Shown: positions 11,186 through 20,116 of the stretch, one piece after another
How positions within the stretch are numbered: the first letter of the stretch is position 1
Layout of the letters: the number at the start of each line of letters is the position of its first letter
Assembly (NCBI RefSeq): GCF_001613305.1
Contig: NZ_BDCC01000009.1
Coordinates: 186,001-250,000, forward strand
Length of the DNA stretch: 64,000 nucleotides
Reading direction: 5' to 3'
Origin: Nocardia vaccinii NBRC 15922
Lineage (GTDB): Bacteria > Actinomycetota > Actinomycetes > Mycobacteriales > Mycobacteriaceae
The notes under the pieces: generated by a model
The model's database searches: none
What the model was told of the DNA's origin: nothing
What the model saw: only the letters and a program-made list of their open reading frames with translations
Translations under genes and position numbers: made by a program

Positions 11186-11210
11186 ACCGGACGCCCTGTG
11201 GCCGTCCGGT
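11186..11210. terminator. hairpin between convergent DUF5319 gene and rsdA
   Basis: Stem ACCGGACG/CGTCCGGT with a 9-base loop, located in the 126-base gap between convergent genes. A weaker GC-rich inverted repeat lies just before it (about 11140-11170). Either could terminate one or both transcripts. Confidence 0.55.
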
Positions 11211-11254
11211 CGTTGCGAGAACGCCTCGTTGTTCGTCGGTGCCCGCGCTGCGGG

Positions 11255-12442
11255 CTATCTGATCCCCCCACCCGGCAAGAACCCACCGCCCGACGGTATG
11301 TGCACCGTAGAGGGCACGACCGGCTCCGGATGCACGGTGGGCAGCGAATGCTGCTGGGTCGGCAGCGGATTCTCGGTCGGGAAGGGATGCGTCGACGGGC
11401 CCGTCCCCATGGTCGGCACGACCCGGACGCTCGTCGGCTCGACCGTGGGCTGAACGGTTCCGGTGGGCTGTCCGCCGGGCCGGGTGGTCGGCGGATTCTC
11501 GTTCGTGGTCGGCGGATTCTGGTGCGTGGTCGGCGGGGTGCCGGGCAGGGTGGTCGGCAGCGTCGGACCGCCGGGCGCCGTCTGGACGGGCGTCTGCGGG
11601 AAGGTTGGCTTACCCGACGGCGCCTGCAGCATGCGCGAATCACGCGAGGTCGAGGCGCTGCCACCCGGATTCTCACCGTTGGGCCACGACGGGAGCGTCG
11701 TGGGCAACACGGGCGAATTCGGCAACGTCGGCACCGTCACGCCGCTGGGCAGCAGCGAGGCTGCGATCTCGGGCGCCTTGTCGTGCAACTGCGTCCAGAC
11801 CTGGTTCCATCGCTCGGTGAGGGTCTGCTTGCGACCCGAATCGCTGATCTGCCCCGCGCTTGCCTGCGCGCTCGCCAGGAGCGGCTTGGCCTGATCGGGA
11901 TGACCCGCGGCGATCAGTTCCTGCGCCTTGGCCATATCGCCCTGGGCGTTCTGCGCGATGGTGGTCTGGGCCTGCTGACTGAACACGACCTCCTTGACCT
12001 TCCACAGCGGATCGCCGGGCTCGGCATTGTAGGAGAACGCCGTCATACCACCGGCGATCAGCGCGACCGCGGCCGCGGCGCCCATGAGCGGGCGCACGAG
12101 CCGCAGGTGACCGCGCTTGGTGACATTGACCCTTGCCTGCCGAGCACCGATTTCCTGGTTGACAGCCGAGACAATGTCGTCCAGATCCGGTCCGGCCGGC
12201 AACGGCTCGTCGACGATGTCGGACCGCCAGTTCGCCAGCAGCGTCGCGAGTTGATACTCCTCGTCGCTGTCGGTCGACACGGTTCCATCGCCGGCGATCG
12301 CATCGATCAGCGCGTCATCGCGACGAACCGCGACGATATCCACCGGTCCGGTGTCACCGGAATCCTCGGCGTAGGGACCGCTGTTCTGCGATCCAAGCCG
12401 CGCTTTCCAGTCGCCCCGACCGCGCTCGCCATCCCTAGCCAT
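11255..12442 (-). CDS. rsdA: anti-sigma-D factor RsdA
   Basis: Membrane anti-sigma factor of 395 residues that holds SigD inactive. The N-terminal cytoplasmic sigma-binding segment (about residues 33-80, VDIVAVRRDDALIDAIAG onward) is followed by one transmembrane helix (about 116-137) and an extracellular domain. The last 150 residues are low-complexity Pro/Thr-rich (PTTLPGTPPTTHQNPPTT and similar), plausibly a periplasmic or wall-spanning stalk. Its start codon overlaps the sigD stop by 8 bases, so the pair is co-translated. In mycobacteria RsdA is degraded by ClpXP after proteolysis; the same is assumed here. Confidence 0.92.
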   Translation of the reverse strand: MARDGERGRGDWKARLGSQNSGPYAEDSGDTGPVDIVAVRRDDALIDAIAGDGTVSTDSDEEYQLATLLANWRSDIVDEPLPAGPDLDDIVSAVNQEIGARQARVNVTKRGHLRLVRPLMGAAAAVALIAGGMTAFSYNAEPGDPLWKVKEVVFSQQAQTTIAQNAQGDMAKAQELIAAGHPDQAKPLLASAQASAGQISDSGRKQTLTERWNQVWTQLHDKAPEIAASLLPSGVTVPTLPNSPVLPTTLPSWPNGENPGGSASTSRDSRMLQAPSGKPTFPQTPVQTAPGGPTLPTTLPGTPPTTHQNPPTTNENPPTTRPGGQPTGTVQPTVEPTSVRVVPTMGTGPSTHPFPTENPLPTQQHSLPTVHPEPVVPSTVHIPSGGGFLPGGGIR

Positions 12443-13013
12443 ACATTTCACCTGCCCTCGCCACTTGTGACTTGAGTTTCGCGAGAGCCCGGTGCTGAGC
12501 CACCCGCACCGCACCCGCCGTACTGCCCACGGCGGTTGCGGTTTCTTCCGCTGACAAACCCATCACCAAGCGCAGGATCAGGATCTCCCGGTGCTTCTCC
12601 GGAAGCGTGGCCAGCAGAGTGTTCATCTGCCGTCCGGCTTCGGATTCGAGAGCTCGCTGTTCCGGCCCCTGGTCGGTGGATATGACATCTGGTACTTCGG
12701 CCATCGCGTCCGACTTGTTACGGGCGGCGTTGCGATGGGCGTCTGCGACCTTGTGCGAAGCGATTCCGTAGACGAAGGCCATGAAGGGCCGGCCCTGATC
12801 CTGATACCGCGGCAGGGCGGTCATCACGGCCAAGCACACCTCCTGCGCTACGTCGTCCGCGGAGAGCTGCCCACGCTCCGCGGAACCGATTCGCGCCCGG
12901 CAGTAGCGCACTACCAACGGGCGAACGATCTCCAATACCTGGGCTAGAGCCGAACGATCACCCTGCGCTGCGGCAGCGACGGCGGTGTCCAACTCCTCGC
13001 CCGTGTGCGTCAT
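12435..13013 (-). CDS. sigD: ECF RNA polymerase sigma factor SigD
   Basis: 192-residue ECF sigma factor. Region 2 (about residues 30-100) contains SADDVAQEVCLAVMTALPRYQ and MAFVYGIASHKVADAHR. Region 4 (about 130-185) contains LPEKHREILILRLVMGLSAEE and a helix-turn-helix recognition segment TAGAVRVAQHRALAKLK. I set the start at the ATG at 13013 (MTHTGEELD), as in mycobacterial SigD. In M. tuberculosis SigD responds to starvation and affects chaperone and lipid genes. It forms an operon with rsdA. Confidence 0.95.
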   Translation of the reverse strand: MTHTGEELDTAVAAAAQGDRSALAQVLEIVRPLVVRYCRARIGSAERGQLSADDVAQEVCLAVMTALPRYQDQGRPFMAFVYGIASHKVADAHRNAARNKSDAMAEVPDVISTDQGPEQRALESEAGRQMNTLLATLPEKHREILILRLVMGLSAEETATAVGSTAGAVRVAQHRALAKLKSQVARAGEMYG

Positions 13014-13134
13014 CGTCAGAGATATTCCTGGCGTTACAAGTGGCACGGTCCGTGTTTGACCAGTGCTTCCGCCGGTCGGCGGAACGAAACCAACAATAGC
13101 CGTTCCAAACCTCGGGATCGGCAACACGGTGAAT

Positions 13135-14043
13135 CTACCGGTCGCCGAGAACCCCGGTCTCCGAACGCAATCGACCGCCGCGTACCGCCAGTTCACGGGC
13201 GCACTCATCCGCTTCGGCAGCCGCGCGTGTTGCGGCGGAACCGGTTTCGACTCCGCCGCGAAGCATCGCGCTCGCCCATCGCAGCGGGAGCAGTCCGTGT
13301 TCGCGGCACTGATCGGACACCGCCGCCGCGAGTTCGGCGGAGCGAGCGAGATCGCCGTCCGCGGCCGTCGTGGCGGCCAGTAGTAGACGGGACTTGACGA
13401 CATGCCGCACCGAGGGGCAGCCCTGCGCGATCGCCACGGCCGCCTCGGCGTGCTCGCGCGCGGGCCGGTCGATCAGACCGGAGCCGGGAGCCGCGAGGGC
13501 GGTCTCGGCGCAGACCCAGTGCCAACGCAGCCGGGTGCGCCAACCCTCGCACCTCGCAAGCGGCTCACGGCAACGTTCCAGCAGCCGGGCCGCGAGTGCG
13601 GGCCGGGCGGTTCCGAGCGCGTCGGCGGCAAGGCCGGTCAGCGCATCGCGCACCGCTTCGACACGAGTGACGAAGAGCACTTCGGTATCGATCAGACGGG
13701 CGGTCGGCGCGAGCCGCGTCCCCGAACCACACGCATCGGCCAGCGCCCGACCGTCCGAGACCGCCGCCTCGGCGTGCCACCCCAGCTGTCGCAAGAGTGA
13801 CGCCTCGGCGCTGGCGACCAGCGAACGAAGTGCCGAATCCCTGGTCAGCCAGTATGTGCGGCGAAGTTCCGCACGCGCGGCGGCGTACCGGCCCTGTCCG
13901 CCCAGCGCGACCGCACGCAGCCACGACTCGACGCCGTCGGCGGCAGCGGGCAATTCCGCGGTCGCCGCCCGCGGATCGGGGCCGAAGGCGGCGCCGGCGA
14001 ATATCGCGTGCCGCGGCCGGGATTCAGAACTGAACTCTTGCAT
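13135..14043 (-). CDS. hypothetical alanine-rich helical protein (Rv3415c-like)
   Basis: A 302-residue, Ala/Arg-rich, apparently all-helical protein, with repeated motifs resembling TPR or helical hairpins (GGQGRYAAARAELRR, LLRQLGWHAEAAVSDG, LARSAELAAAVSDQCREHG). No signal peptide, no membrane segment, no catalytic motif. Its position upstream of sigD and divergent from whiB3 matches mycobacterial Rv3415c, itself uncharacterised. The tetratricopeptide-like reading is my inference from the periodicity. Confidence 0.82.
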   Translation of the reverse strand: MQEFSSESRPRHAIFAGAAFGPDPRAATAELPAAADGVESWLRAVALGGQGRYAAARAELRRTYWLTRDSALRSLVASAEASLLRQLGWHAEAAVSDGRALADACGSGTRLAPTARLIDTEVLFVTRVEAVRDALTGLAADALGTARPALAARLLERCREPLARCEGWRTRLRWHWVCAETALAAPGSGLIDRPAREHAEAAVAIAQGCPSVRHVVKSRLLLAATTAADGDLARSAELAAAVSDQCREHGLLPLRWASAMLRGGVETGSAATRAAAEADECARELAVRGGRLRSETGVLGDR

Positions 14044-14349
14044 CGCAGCACCCTATCGACGCGCCTGTTCCGAGACATCCGCGGAACTCCTGGCAACCAT
14101 CCGGCATGCAGAAAGCGGCCCAGGTGTTTCGATCTCGTAAAACTACCTCGCGCAATCACCTAGCATGCGCATCAAAAGTTCGCACGCTTTTCGGGTAATT
14201 AACCTGCACGCCCCGGAACGGCCATCCGAACGGACCTCGAACCAGGCGAATGTCGACTCAAACCATGAGATCGGTCACATATCGCGGCGTGCGCAGAGTT
14301 GCCTCGACGCGGGCATTTCCATCAGGAAACTACCGTTTACCTGCGGTTT

Positions 14350-14363
14350 TGTGAGCGCTCACA
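14350..14363. promoter_or_regulatory. perfect palindrome TGTGAGCGCTCACA (LacI-type operator candidate)
   Basis: Perfect 14-base palindrome about 125 bases upstream of the likely whiB3 -35 box. It has the symmetric LacI/GalR-type core GAGCGCTC. A CRP site would need six bases between TGTGA and TCACA; here there are four. The regulator is unknown. Confidence 0.5.
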
Positions 14364-14486
14364 TGATTCCCGACAACCAGCCGCGAACGCCAAACAGATC
14401 AGTATCTCGACAGTAAGCTGAAAAGTAAACAGCGCAGAGGTTAAATCTGCGATTCACTCGCTTTGAAATCCCCATTGTGGAAACTA

Positions 14487-14516
14487 TTGACTCGATTTGT
14501 TTGTCCGTCCTAACGT
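14487..14516 (+). promoter_or_regulatory. putative sigma-A-type promoter of whiB3
   Basis: TTGACT (14487-14492), an 18-base spacer and TAACGT (14511-14516). Transcription would start near 14523, about 180 bases before the whiB3 ATG. Based on sequence match only. Confidence 0.5.
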
Positions 14517-14704
14517 ACGACATCGCCGTCATCGGCGCCGCACGAAAATGTGAGTGCCGCGAACTGCGATCGCCGGACCCCCGGCGACACGGTCCGAGCC
14601 CGATCTCGGCGAGGTCCCATCCGGCCGCGCCGCGGGGGCCGGACGGCCGTTGCTACCGCACCGCTCGACAACGCCGACGAGCTCGCACCATCGAGGAGTT
14701 CACC

Positions 14705-14998
14705 ATGCCCATGCCCACTCACCTCCCAGGGCCGAATGCCGATGTCTGGGATTGGCAGATGCGCGGCTCCTGCCGCGGAGTGGACTCGTCGGTATTCTTC
14801 CATCCCGACGGCGAGCGCGGACGTGCCCGCACCCAGCGTGAGCTGCGCGCCAAGGAGATCTGCCGGAACTGCCCGGTGCTCATGCAGTGCCGCAGCCACG
14901 CCCTGAAGGTCAGCGAACCCTACGGCATCTGGGGCGGTCTGTCCGAGACCGAACGCGAGATGCACGCGCGCCGAAACCGCCGCCGCGTCGCCGTCTGA
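14705..14998 (+). CDS. whiB3: WhiB3-family iron-sulfur transcription factor
   Basis: 97-residue redox-sensing WhiB protein that binds a [4Fe-4S] cluster and the sigma-A region 4. All four cluster cysteines are present (C23, C53, C56, C62, the last three in EICRNCPVLMQC), as is the GIWGG turn (about 74-78) and a basic DNA-binding tail (RRNRRRVAV). The ATG at 14705 has GAGGAG six bases upstream; a second ATG at 14711 is also possible. Position beside groEL1 matches mycobacterial whiB3 (Rv3416), which controls lipid and redox metabolism. Confidence 0.93.
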   Translation: MPMPTHLPGPNADVWDWQMRGSCRGVDSSVFFHPDGERGRARTQRELRAKEICRNCPVLMQCRSHALKVSEPYGIWGGLSETEREMHARRNRRRVAV

Positions 14999-15464
14999 GC
15001 CGGCCGAACGCGTCGCCGTCGAGGTCGGAGAAAATTTCTCCCCATCCGCGAACGCGGGTGCGCCGAATCTCTAGCAAATACCCGGCCACTCGAGTACCGG
15101 CCAGTGAACAGCACGAACACCGCACCCTGGAATATGCGGCTACCGCCGTGAGACCTGCGGTGCAGCGGTCGGCAGCGTTGCCATCCGATATCCGGCAAGC
15201 GCCGCCTGATTCAGCGGAAACGGTCTACGCAACCATGCAGCAGTCCGTATCCACCAGAGCGAGTTCGACGTTGATCCACTGCGCACCAGTACGGCGTTTC
15301 GCATATGTACTCGGCGTGTCCGCGGCGTGTCTATCGAAAAAATCTCCGCGTGTCGACCGATGTCCGAAACCCGCTGAGGCGCAGTCGGTTTTGCCGATAC
15401 CCCAGCGAACAGGAGGTCATAGCGGCAGGCTACGGTAGTGGCCGATGACACAGAATGGAGCGTT
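14999..15464. other. 466-base gene-free region between whiB3 and the SigK-like gene
   Basis: I see no convincing gene, hairpin or repeat. An A-rich patch near 15335-15345 and a GGAGG at 15411-15415 are the only notable features; the promoter of the SigK-like gene must lie here. A slightly longer N-terminus of the sigma factor (GTG at 15438) would trim this region. Confidence 0.5.
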
Positions 15465-16118
15465 GTGACAACGCGGCCGTCGGCCGCAGAGGACGACTCG
15501 TTCCACCAAGCGTTTCGGGACGGGCGGGCGAACTCCCCCAGCGTGGACTCTGCGGTGACGGCGCGCGCAGCCGAAGGACTCGAACTGGCAGCACTACTGG
15601 AACGGTGCGGGCTGTCCGATCAACGAGCCTTCGCCGAACTGTACGACCGAACCTGTGCACGCGTATTCGGCCTGGTGCTGCGCGTTCTACACGATCCGGG
15701 TTATGCGGAGGAGACCACGCAGGAGGTCTATCTCCAGATCTGGCGCACCGCAGCCAATTTCGACGCGACCAAGGGTTCCGCGGTCACCTGGCTGATGACG
15801 CTGGCCCATCGGCGAGCAGTCGACCGGGTCCGCGCGGAACAGGCCCACGCCCTCCGCGAGGTCGCCTACGGGACGAGCACTCTCGGTAACGAGTTCGACG
15901 AGGTCACCGAGGAGGTCGGCAGGCGCCTGGAACAGCAGGCCGTGCGCGCGGGCCTGGCGACGCTGACCGCCACGCAGCGAGAGGCGATCTCGCTCGCCTA
16001 CTTCGGCGGACATACATATGCGGAGGTAGCCGCGCAGCTCGGCGTAGGGTTACCGACCGTTAAGTCCCGTATCAGGGACGGCTTGACCAGACTGAAGAAG
16101 AATTTGGGAGTGACGTGA
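15465..16118 (+). CDS. SigK-like ECF sigma factor
   Basis: 217-residue ECF sigma factor closest to the SigK group by its signature segments. Region 2 includes FAELYDRTCARVFGLVLRVL, YAEETTQEVYLQIWRTA and AVTWLMTLAHRRAVDRVR. Region 4 includes LTATQREAISLAYFGGHTY and GLPTVKSRIRDGLTRLKK. I prefer the GTG at 15465 (GGAG four bases upstream) over the GTG at 15438. The N-terminus is about 30 residues longer than SigK of M. tuberculosis. It is followed one base later by a short RskA-like anti-sigma gene, then a terminator, so the two form a closed operon. Confidence 0.88.
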   Translation: MTTRPSAAEDDSFHQAFRDGRANSPSVDSAVTARAAEGLELAALLERCGLSDQRAFAELYDRTCARVFGLVLRVLHDPGYAEETTQEVYLQIWRTAANFDATKGSAVTWLMTLAHRRAVDRVRAEQAHALREVAYGTSTLGNEFDEVTEEVGRRLEQQAVRAGLATLTATQREAISLAYFGGHTYAEVAAQLGVGLPTVKSRIRDGLTRLKKNLGVT

Positions 16119-16119
16119 G

Positions 16120-16419
16120 ATGAACGAAAGCCAGATCGATCTCGCGCACATGGTCGCGCTCGGGTCGATCGGCGACGAGGACCAGCGCGCAGTGCGGGAG
16201 ATAGCCGAGGGGGACGACCCGGTGCTGCGTGCGGACTTCAACACGGAAGTGCAGCTGAACCGACAAGCTCTCACCCTGTTCGCCTCGGCGTCGGCAACCC
16301 CACCGCCCGCCTCACTGCGTGATCGCGTCCTGGACATGATTGCCGCAGAAGAGTCCGAAAGTCCCGCACCGGCCCGTACACCACGTAATCCGGTGCATCC
16401 GGGCAACCCTACCGCCTAG
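16120..16419 (+). CDS. short RskA-N-domain anti-sigma factor without membrane segment
   Basis: 99-residue protein matching only the N-terminal sigma-binding part of RskA: IDLAHMVALGSIGDEDQRAV, then a helix with LRADFNTEVQLNRQ and PPASLRDRVLDMIA. Ordinary RskA proteins are about 230 residues with a transmembrane helix and an extracellular domain; here the protein ends with a Pro-rich tail and no hydrophobic segment. A terminator starts 68 bases after the stop and no frame remnants of a lost C-terminus are visible, so the gene looks complete. It lies one base after the sigma gene and probably acts as a cytosolic anti-sigma factor. Confidence 0.82.
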   Translation: MNESQIDLAHMVALGSIGDEDQRAVREIAEGDDPVLRADFNTEVQLNRQALTLFASASATPPPASLRDRVLDMIAAEESESPAPARTPRNPVHPGNPTA

Positions 16420-16487
16420 CCGATTCCATCCCGCTGCGAGACAACCGAATCCGCAGCCGAGAATCTCGATATTCCCGATAAGCCAAC

Positions 16488-16523
16488 GGGCCGTTCACAT
16501 TCATGAATGAATGTGAACGGCCC
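16488..16523 (+). terminator. intrinsic terminator of sigK-like/rskA-like operon
   Basis: Perfect 15-bp stem GGGCCGTTCACATTC / GAATGTGAACGGCCC with loop ATGAAT, followed by GCAATTCTGTTT. It lies 68 bases after the anti-sigma stop and is the best intrinsic terminator in the window. Confidence 0.85.
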
Positions 16524-17135
16524 GCAATTCTGTTTACCGCCAAACGAATGCCCCTCGGCCGCGCTTGCCGAAATTCGGGATATCCCATCGAGATATCCGA
16601 TCCGAAACACGAGAGATCCACTCCCCCAACCCCACACGGAACCGGTTCGCGAGGGGCTGTTCGAGATCGGCTCGTCGACGAACATCCTCGAAACACACGG
16701 ATGAAACGAGATTCTCGCGCATTCGGCAGGCAAGCCCACCCGACCGCGAACCGGTCGAGCGAAGCCGGAGCCAACAATCGGCTACGCGAGATGCACACTC
16801 CCCCAACCCCACACGAACGTGCACCTTCGCGGAACGTTCACGCCACGACACCGACCAACGCCGCTTCGAGGGCGAAGAACGCGGCTGCGGGCTGCCCAAC
16901 CCCGCAGCCCGCAGCCAGTACACCGGCCGAAGCGTCTCCGCCCCGCTGGCCCGCGAAGCGAAAGGCTCAACAACACCGAACCCCAAAGGTTTCGGCGCGC
17001 ACCCATCGAACCACACCGAACCCCACCGAAGCGAGGCGAGGCGAAGCGAAAACCCAACGCGCCCAGCGGCGAAACGTCTCTGTGCGCTGGTAGCCGCCCG
17101 CGAAGCGAAAGGCTCAGTAAGAACACTCCAAAAGG

Positions 17136-17225
17136 TTTTCGGCGCAGCTCGTCGTTCAACCCTCGAAGCGCATGGCCGAAGGCCGAGTCTCGAGGGCTGA
17201 ACGACGAGCCTTACAGCGCCGAAAA
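17136..17225. repeat. long palindromic repeat, copy 2
   Basis: TTTTCGGCGC (17136-17145), arm GCTCGTCGTTCAACCCTCGA (17147-17166), a 23-base loop, complementary arm ending ACGACGAGCC (17190-17210), then TTACA and GCGCCGAAAA (17216-17225). Same architecture as the element at 6045-6136, including an asymmetric five-base insert. It is followed at 17228-17247 by a variant of the 20-base GCCGGAGCGAAGCGGAGGCC module. Confidence 0.85.
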
Positions 17226-17265
17226 CCCGCCGGAGCGGAGCGGAGGCCGTAGACACAGCCGAGTC

Positions 17266-17324
17266 TCGAGGGCTGAACGACGAGCCCTATAGCGCCGAAA
17301 ACCCCGCCGGAGCGAAGCCGGAGG
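17266..17324. repeat. half copy of the palindromic repeat plus 20-base module
   Basis: The right arm (ending GAACGACGAGCC, 17266-17286), CTATA, GCGCCGAAAA (17292-17301) and a GCCGGAGCGAAGCCGGAGGC module variant (about 17305-17324), directly abutting the groEL 3' end. The left arm is missing, so it arose by a partial tandem copy of the preceding element. Confidence 0.75.
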
Positions 17325-17337
17325 CAGAAAATACAGC

Positions 17338-19020
<1,683 letters not shown>

Positions 19021-19103
19021 CTAGCGCCGCGGAAGGGGCCGTAACGAACGCTGCCCCGGTGCCTCATCTCAGGGCGCCGGGGCAGCATTCGACTACAGCT
19101 GGG

Positions 19104-19403
19104 TCACTTGTTGACGACAGCCAGGACGTCGCGCGCCGACAGGATCAGGTACTCCTCGCCGTTGTACTTGATCTCGGTGCCGCCGTACTTGCTGTAGATG
19201 ACGGTGTCGCCCTCCTTGACATCCACCGGGATACGGTCGCCCGTGTCGGTGACCCGCCCGGGACCCACGGCGATGACGGTGCCCTCCTGGGGCTTCTCCT
19301 TCGCCGTGTCGGGGATGACCAGGCCGGAGGCGGTCGTCGTCTCGGCCTCGCCGGCCTGGACGAGGATCTTGTCCTCGAGCGGCTTGATGTTCACGCTCGC
19401 CAC
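19104..19403 (-). CDS. groES: co-chaperonin GroES
   Basis: 99-residue GroES, the heptameric lid of GroEL. It starts at a GTG ([20 protein letters not shown]) with GGAGGG upstream, and shows the mobile loop (about residues 17-36, [18 protein letters not shown]) and the [14 protein letters not shown] end. It is the first gene of the groES-groEL1 operon, controlled by a CIRCE operator about 165 bases upstream. Confidence 0.97.
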   Translation of the reverse strand: MASVNIKPLEDKILVQAGEAETTTASGLVIPDTAKEKPQEGTVIAVGPGRVTDTGDRIPVDVKEGDTVIYSKYGGTEIKYNGEEYLILSARDVLAVVNK

Positions 19404-19565
19404 GTTGAGCCCTCCACTTTCAGGGGATTTCTTCTCGTCCGGGGCTGTTCCCCGGACTCACGGTTTCGGTCGTGTGCCGACCCTGCGCATAGCCCCGTCG
19501 TCGCGGGTGCCGGGACCCCAGTGCAGTGGTCGTGCTGGCAGCTGAGCAACTTCCACCAGTGCCAC

Positions 19566-19599
19566 CTAGCACTCTATACAGCAGAGTGCCAGCGCTCAA
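19566..19599 (-). promoter_or_regulatory. CIRCE operator overlapping the groES promoter
   Basis: CTAGCACTC (19566-19574), nine bases, GAGTGCCAG (19584-19592): the CIRCE inverted repeat bound by HrcA, one or two bases from consensus TTAGCACTC-N9-GAGTGCTAA. On the minus strand TTGAGC (19594-19599) and TAGAGT (19571-19576) are 17 bases apart, so the operator overlaps the promoter itself. The mRNA would have a leader of about 160 bases. Confidence 0.88.
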
Positions 19600-20116
19600 G
19601 GTTGGGTAGTGCTGATTATTCGACACCGGCCCACAACCTGCCGTGCCACGACACGTTGCGCGACACGCCGACGATTTTTCGGCGGAAACCCACGATGACC
19701 CTGGACCTCACAGGTAACTCGAGTCACACCGTCAACACGGTGGCAATTGATCCGGAAAATCTGTAACGTTCGGATAACGGAATGTGACACTATGTACGAC
19801 GGCTCCGTGATGTTGTCGTGCCAAACAGATGCCGTGCCGCCAGAAGGCTCCGTGCCATCGGGAGGTGCAGTCGAATGGTTCCACATCGTCATGCGATCCG
19901 CCGAGCGTTGTGCATGCTGCTTCACCCCGCGCGAGCCCTTGGCGCACACCATGGAACGAGTATCAGACCGCAAGTGATCGTCGCCGGAGCCCGAGCCCGA
20001 CCGGATCACGGGCCCGGCCCGATCAGCTCGGACCATCCGCCATCCACGCGGATGTCCGTGCTGTCCGCATCCGATGGTCGGCGACGCGATGACCATCCGC
20101 TCGAAGGGAGGTGAAC
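19600..20116. other. 517-base region between groES promoter and Hsp70-like gene
   Basis: Divergent promoter region with a moderately AT-rich stretch at about 19725-19800. I find no convincing gene or strong hairpin. It ends in AAGGGAGGTGA, the ribosome binding site of the Hsp70-like gene. Confidence 0.5.

Larger units (their letters stand above)
14044..14704. other. 661-base regulatory region upstream of whiB3
   Basis: Unusually long and relatively AT-rich for this genome (about 14160-14520), between divergent genes. It contains a perfect 14-base palindrome (14350-14363) and a good sigma-A-like promoter (14487-14516), leaving a leader of about 180 bases before whiB3. A small open frame from 14165 lacks a ribosome binding site and is not called a gene. 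Confidence 0.65.
16420..17337. other. 918-base gene-free, repeat-rich region upstream of the groEL 3' end
   Basis: Begins with a terminator (16488-16523). It then holds a duplicated phrase CTCCCCCAACCCCACACG (16621 and 16799), repeated GCGAAGCGAAAGGCTCA (about 16958 and 17101) and two copies of the palindromic element up to the groEL stop. Frames on both strands look like repeat, with peptides such as VVQPSRLGL that also appear near 6070. I call no gene here. Confidence 0.75.

Noticed and set aside
14350..14363. CRP/cAMP site upstream of whiB3
   Set aside because: The half-sites TGTGA and TCACA are four bases apart instead of six.
14165..14416. Small open frame of 83 residues in the whiB3 upstream region
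   Set aside because: No ribosome binding site, no homology I can recall, atypical composition; the area looks regulatory.
16534..17256. Minus-strand 240-residue frame and its plus-strand counterpart near 16565-17200
   Set aside because: They are translations of repeat arms; the peptide VVQPSRLGL also arises from the repeat near 6070.
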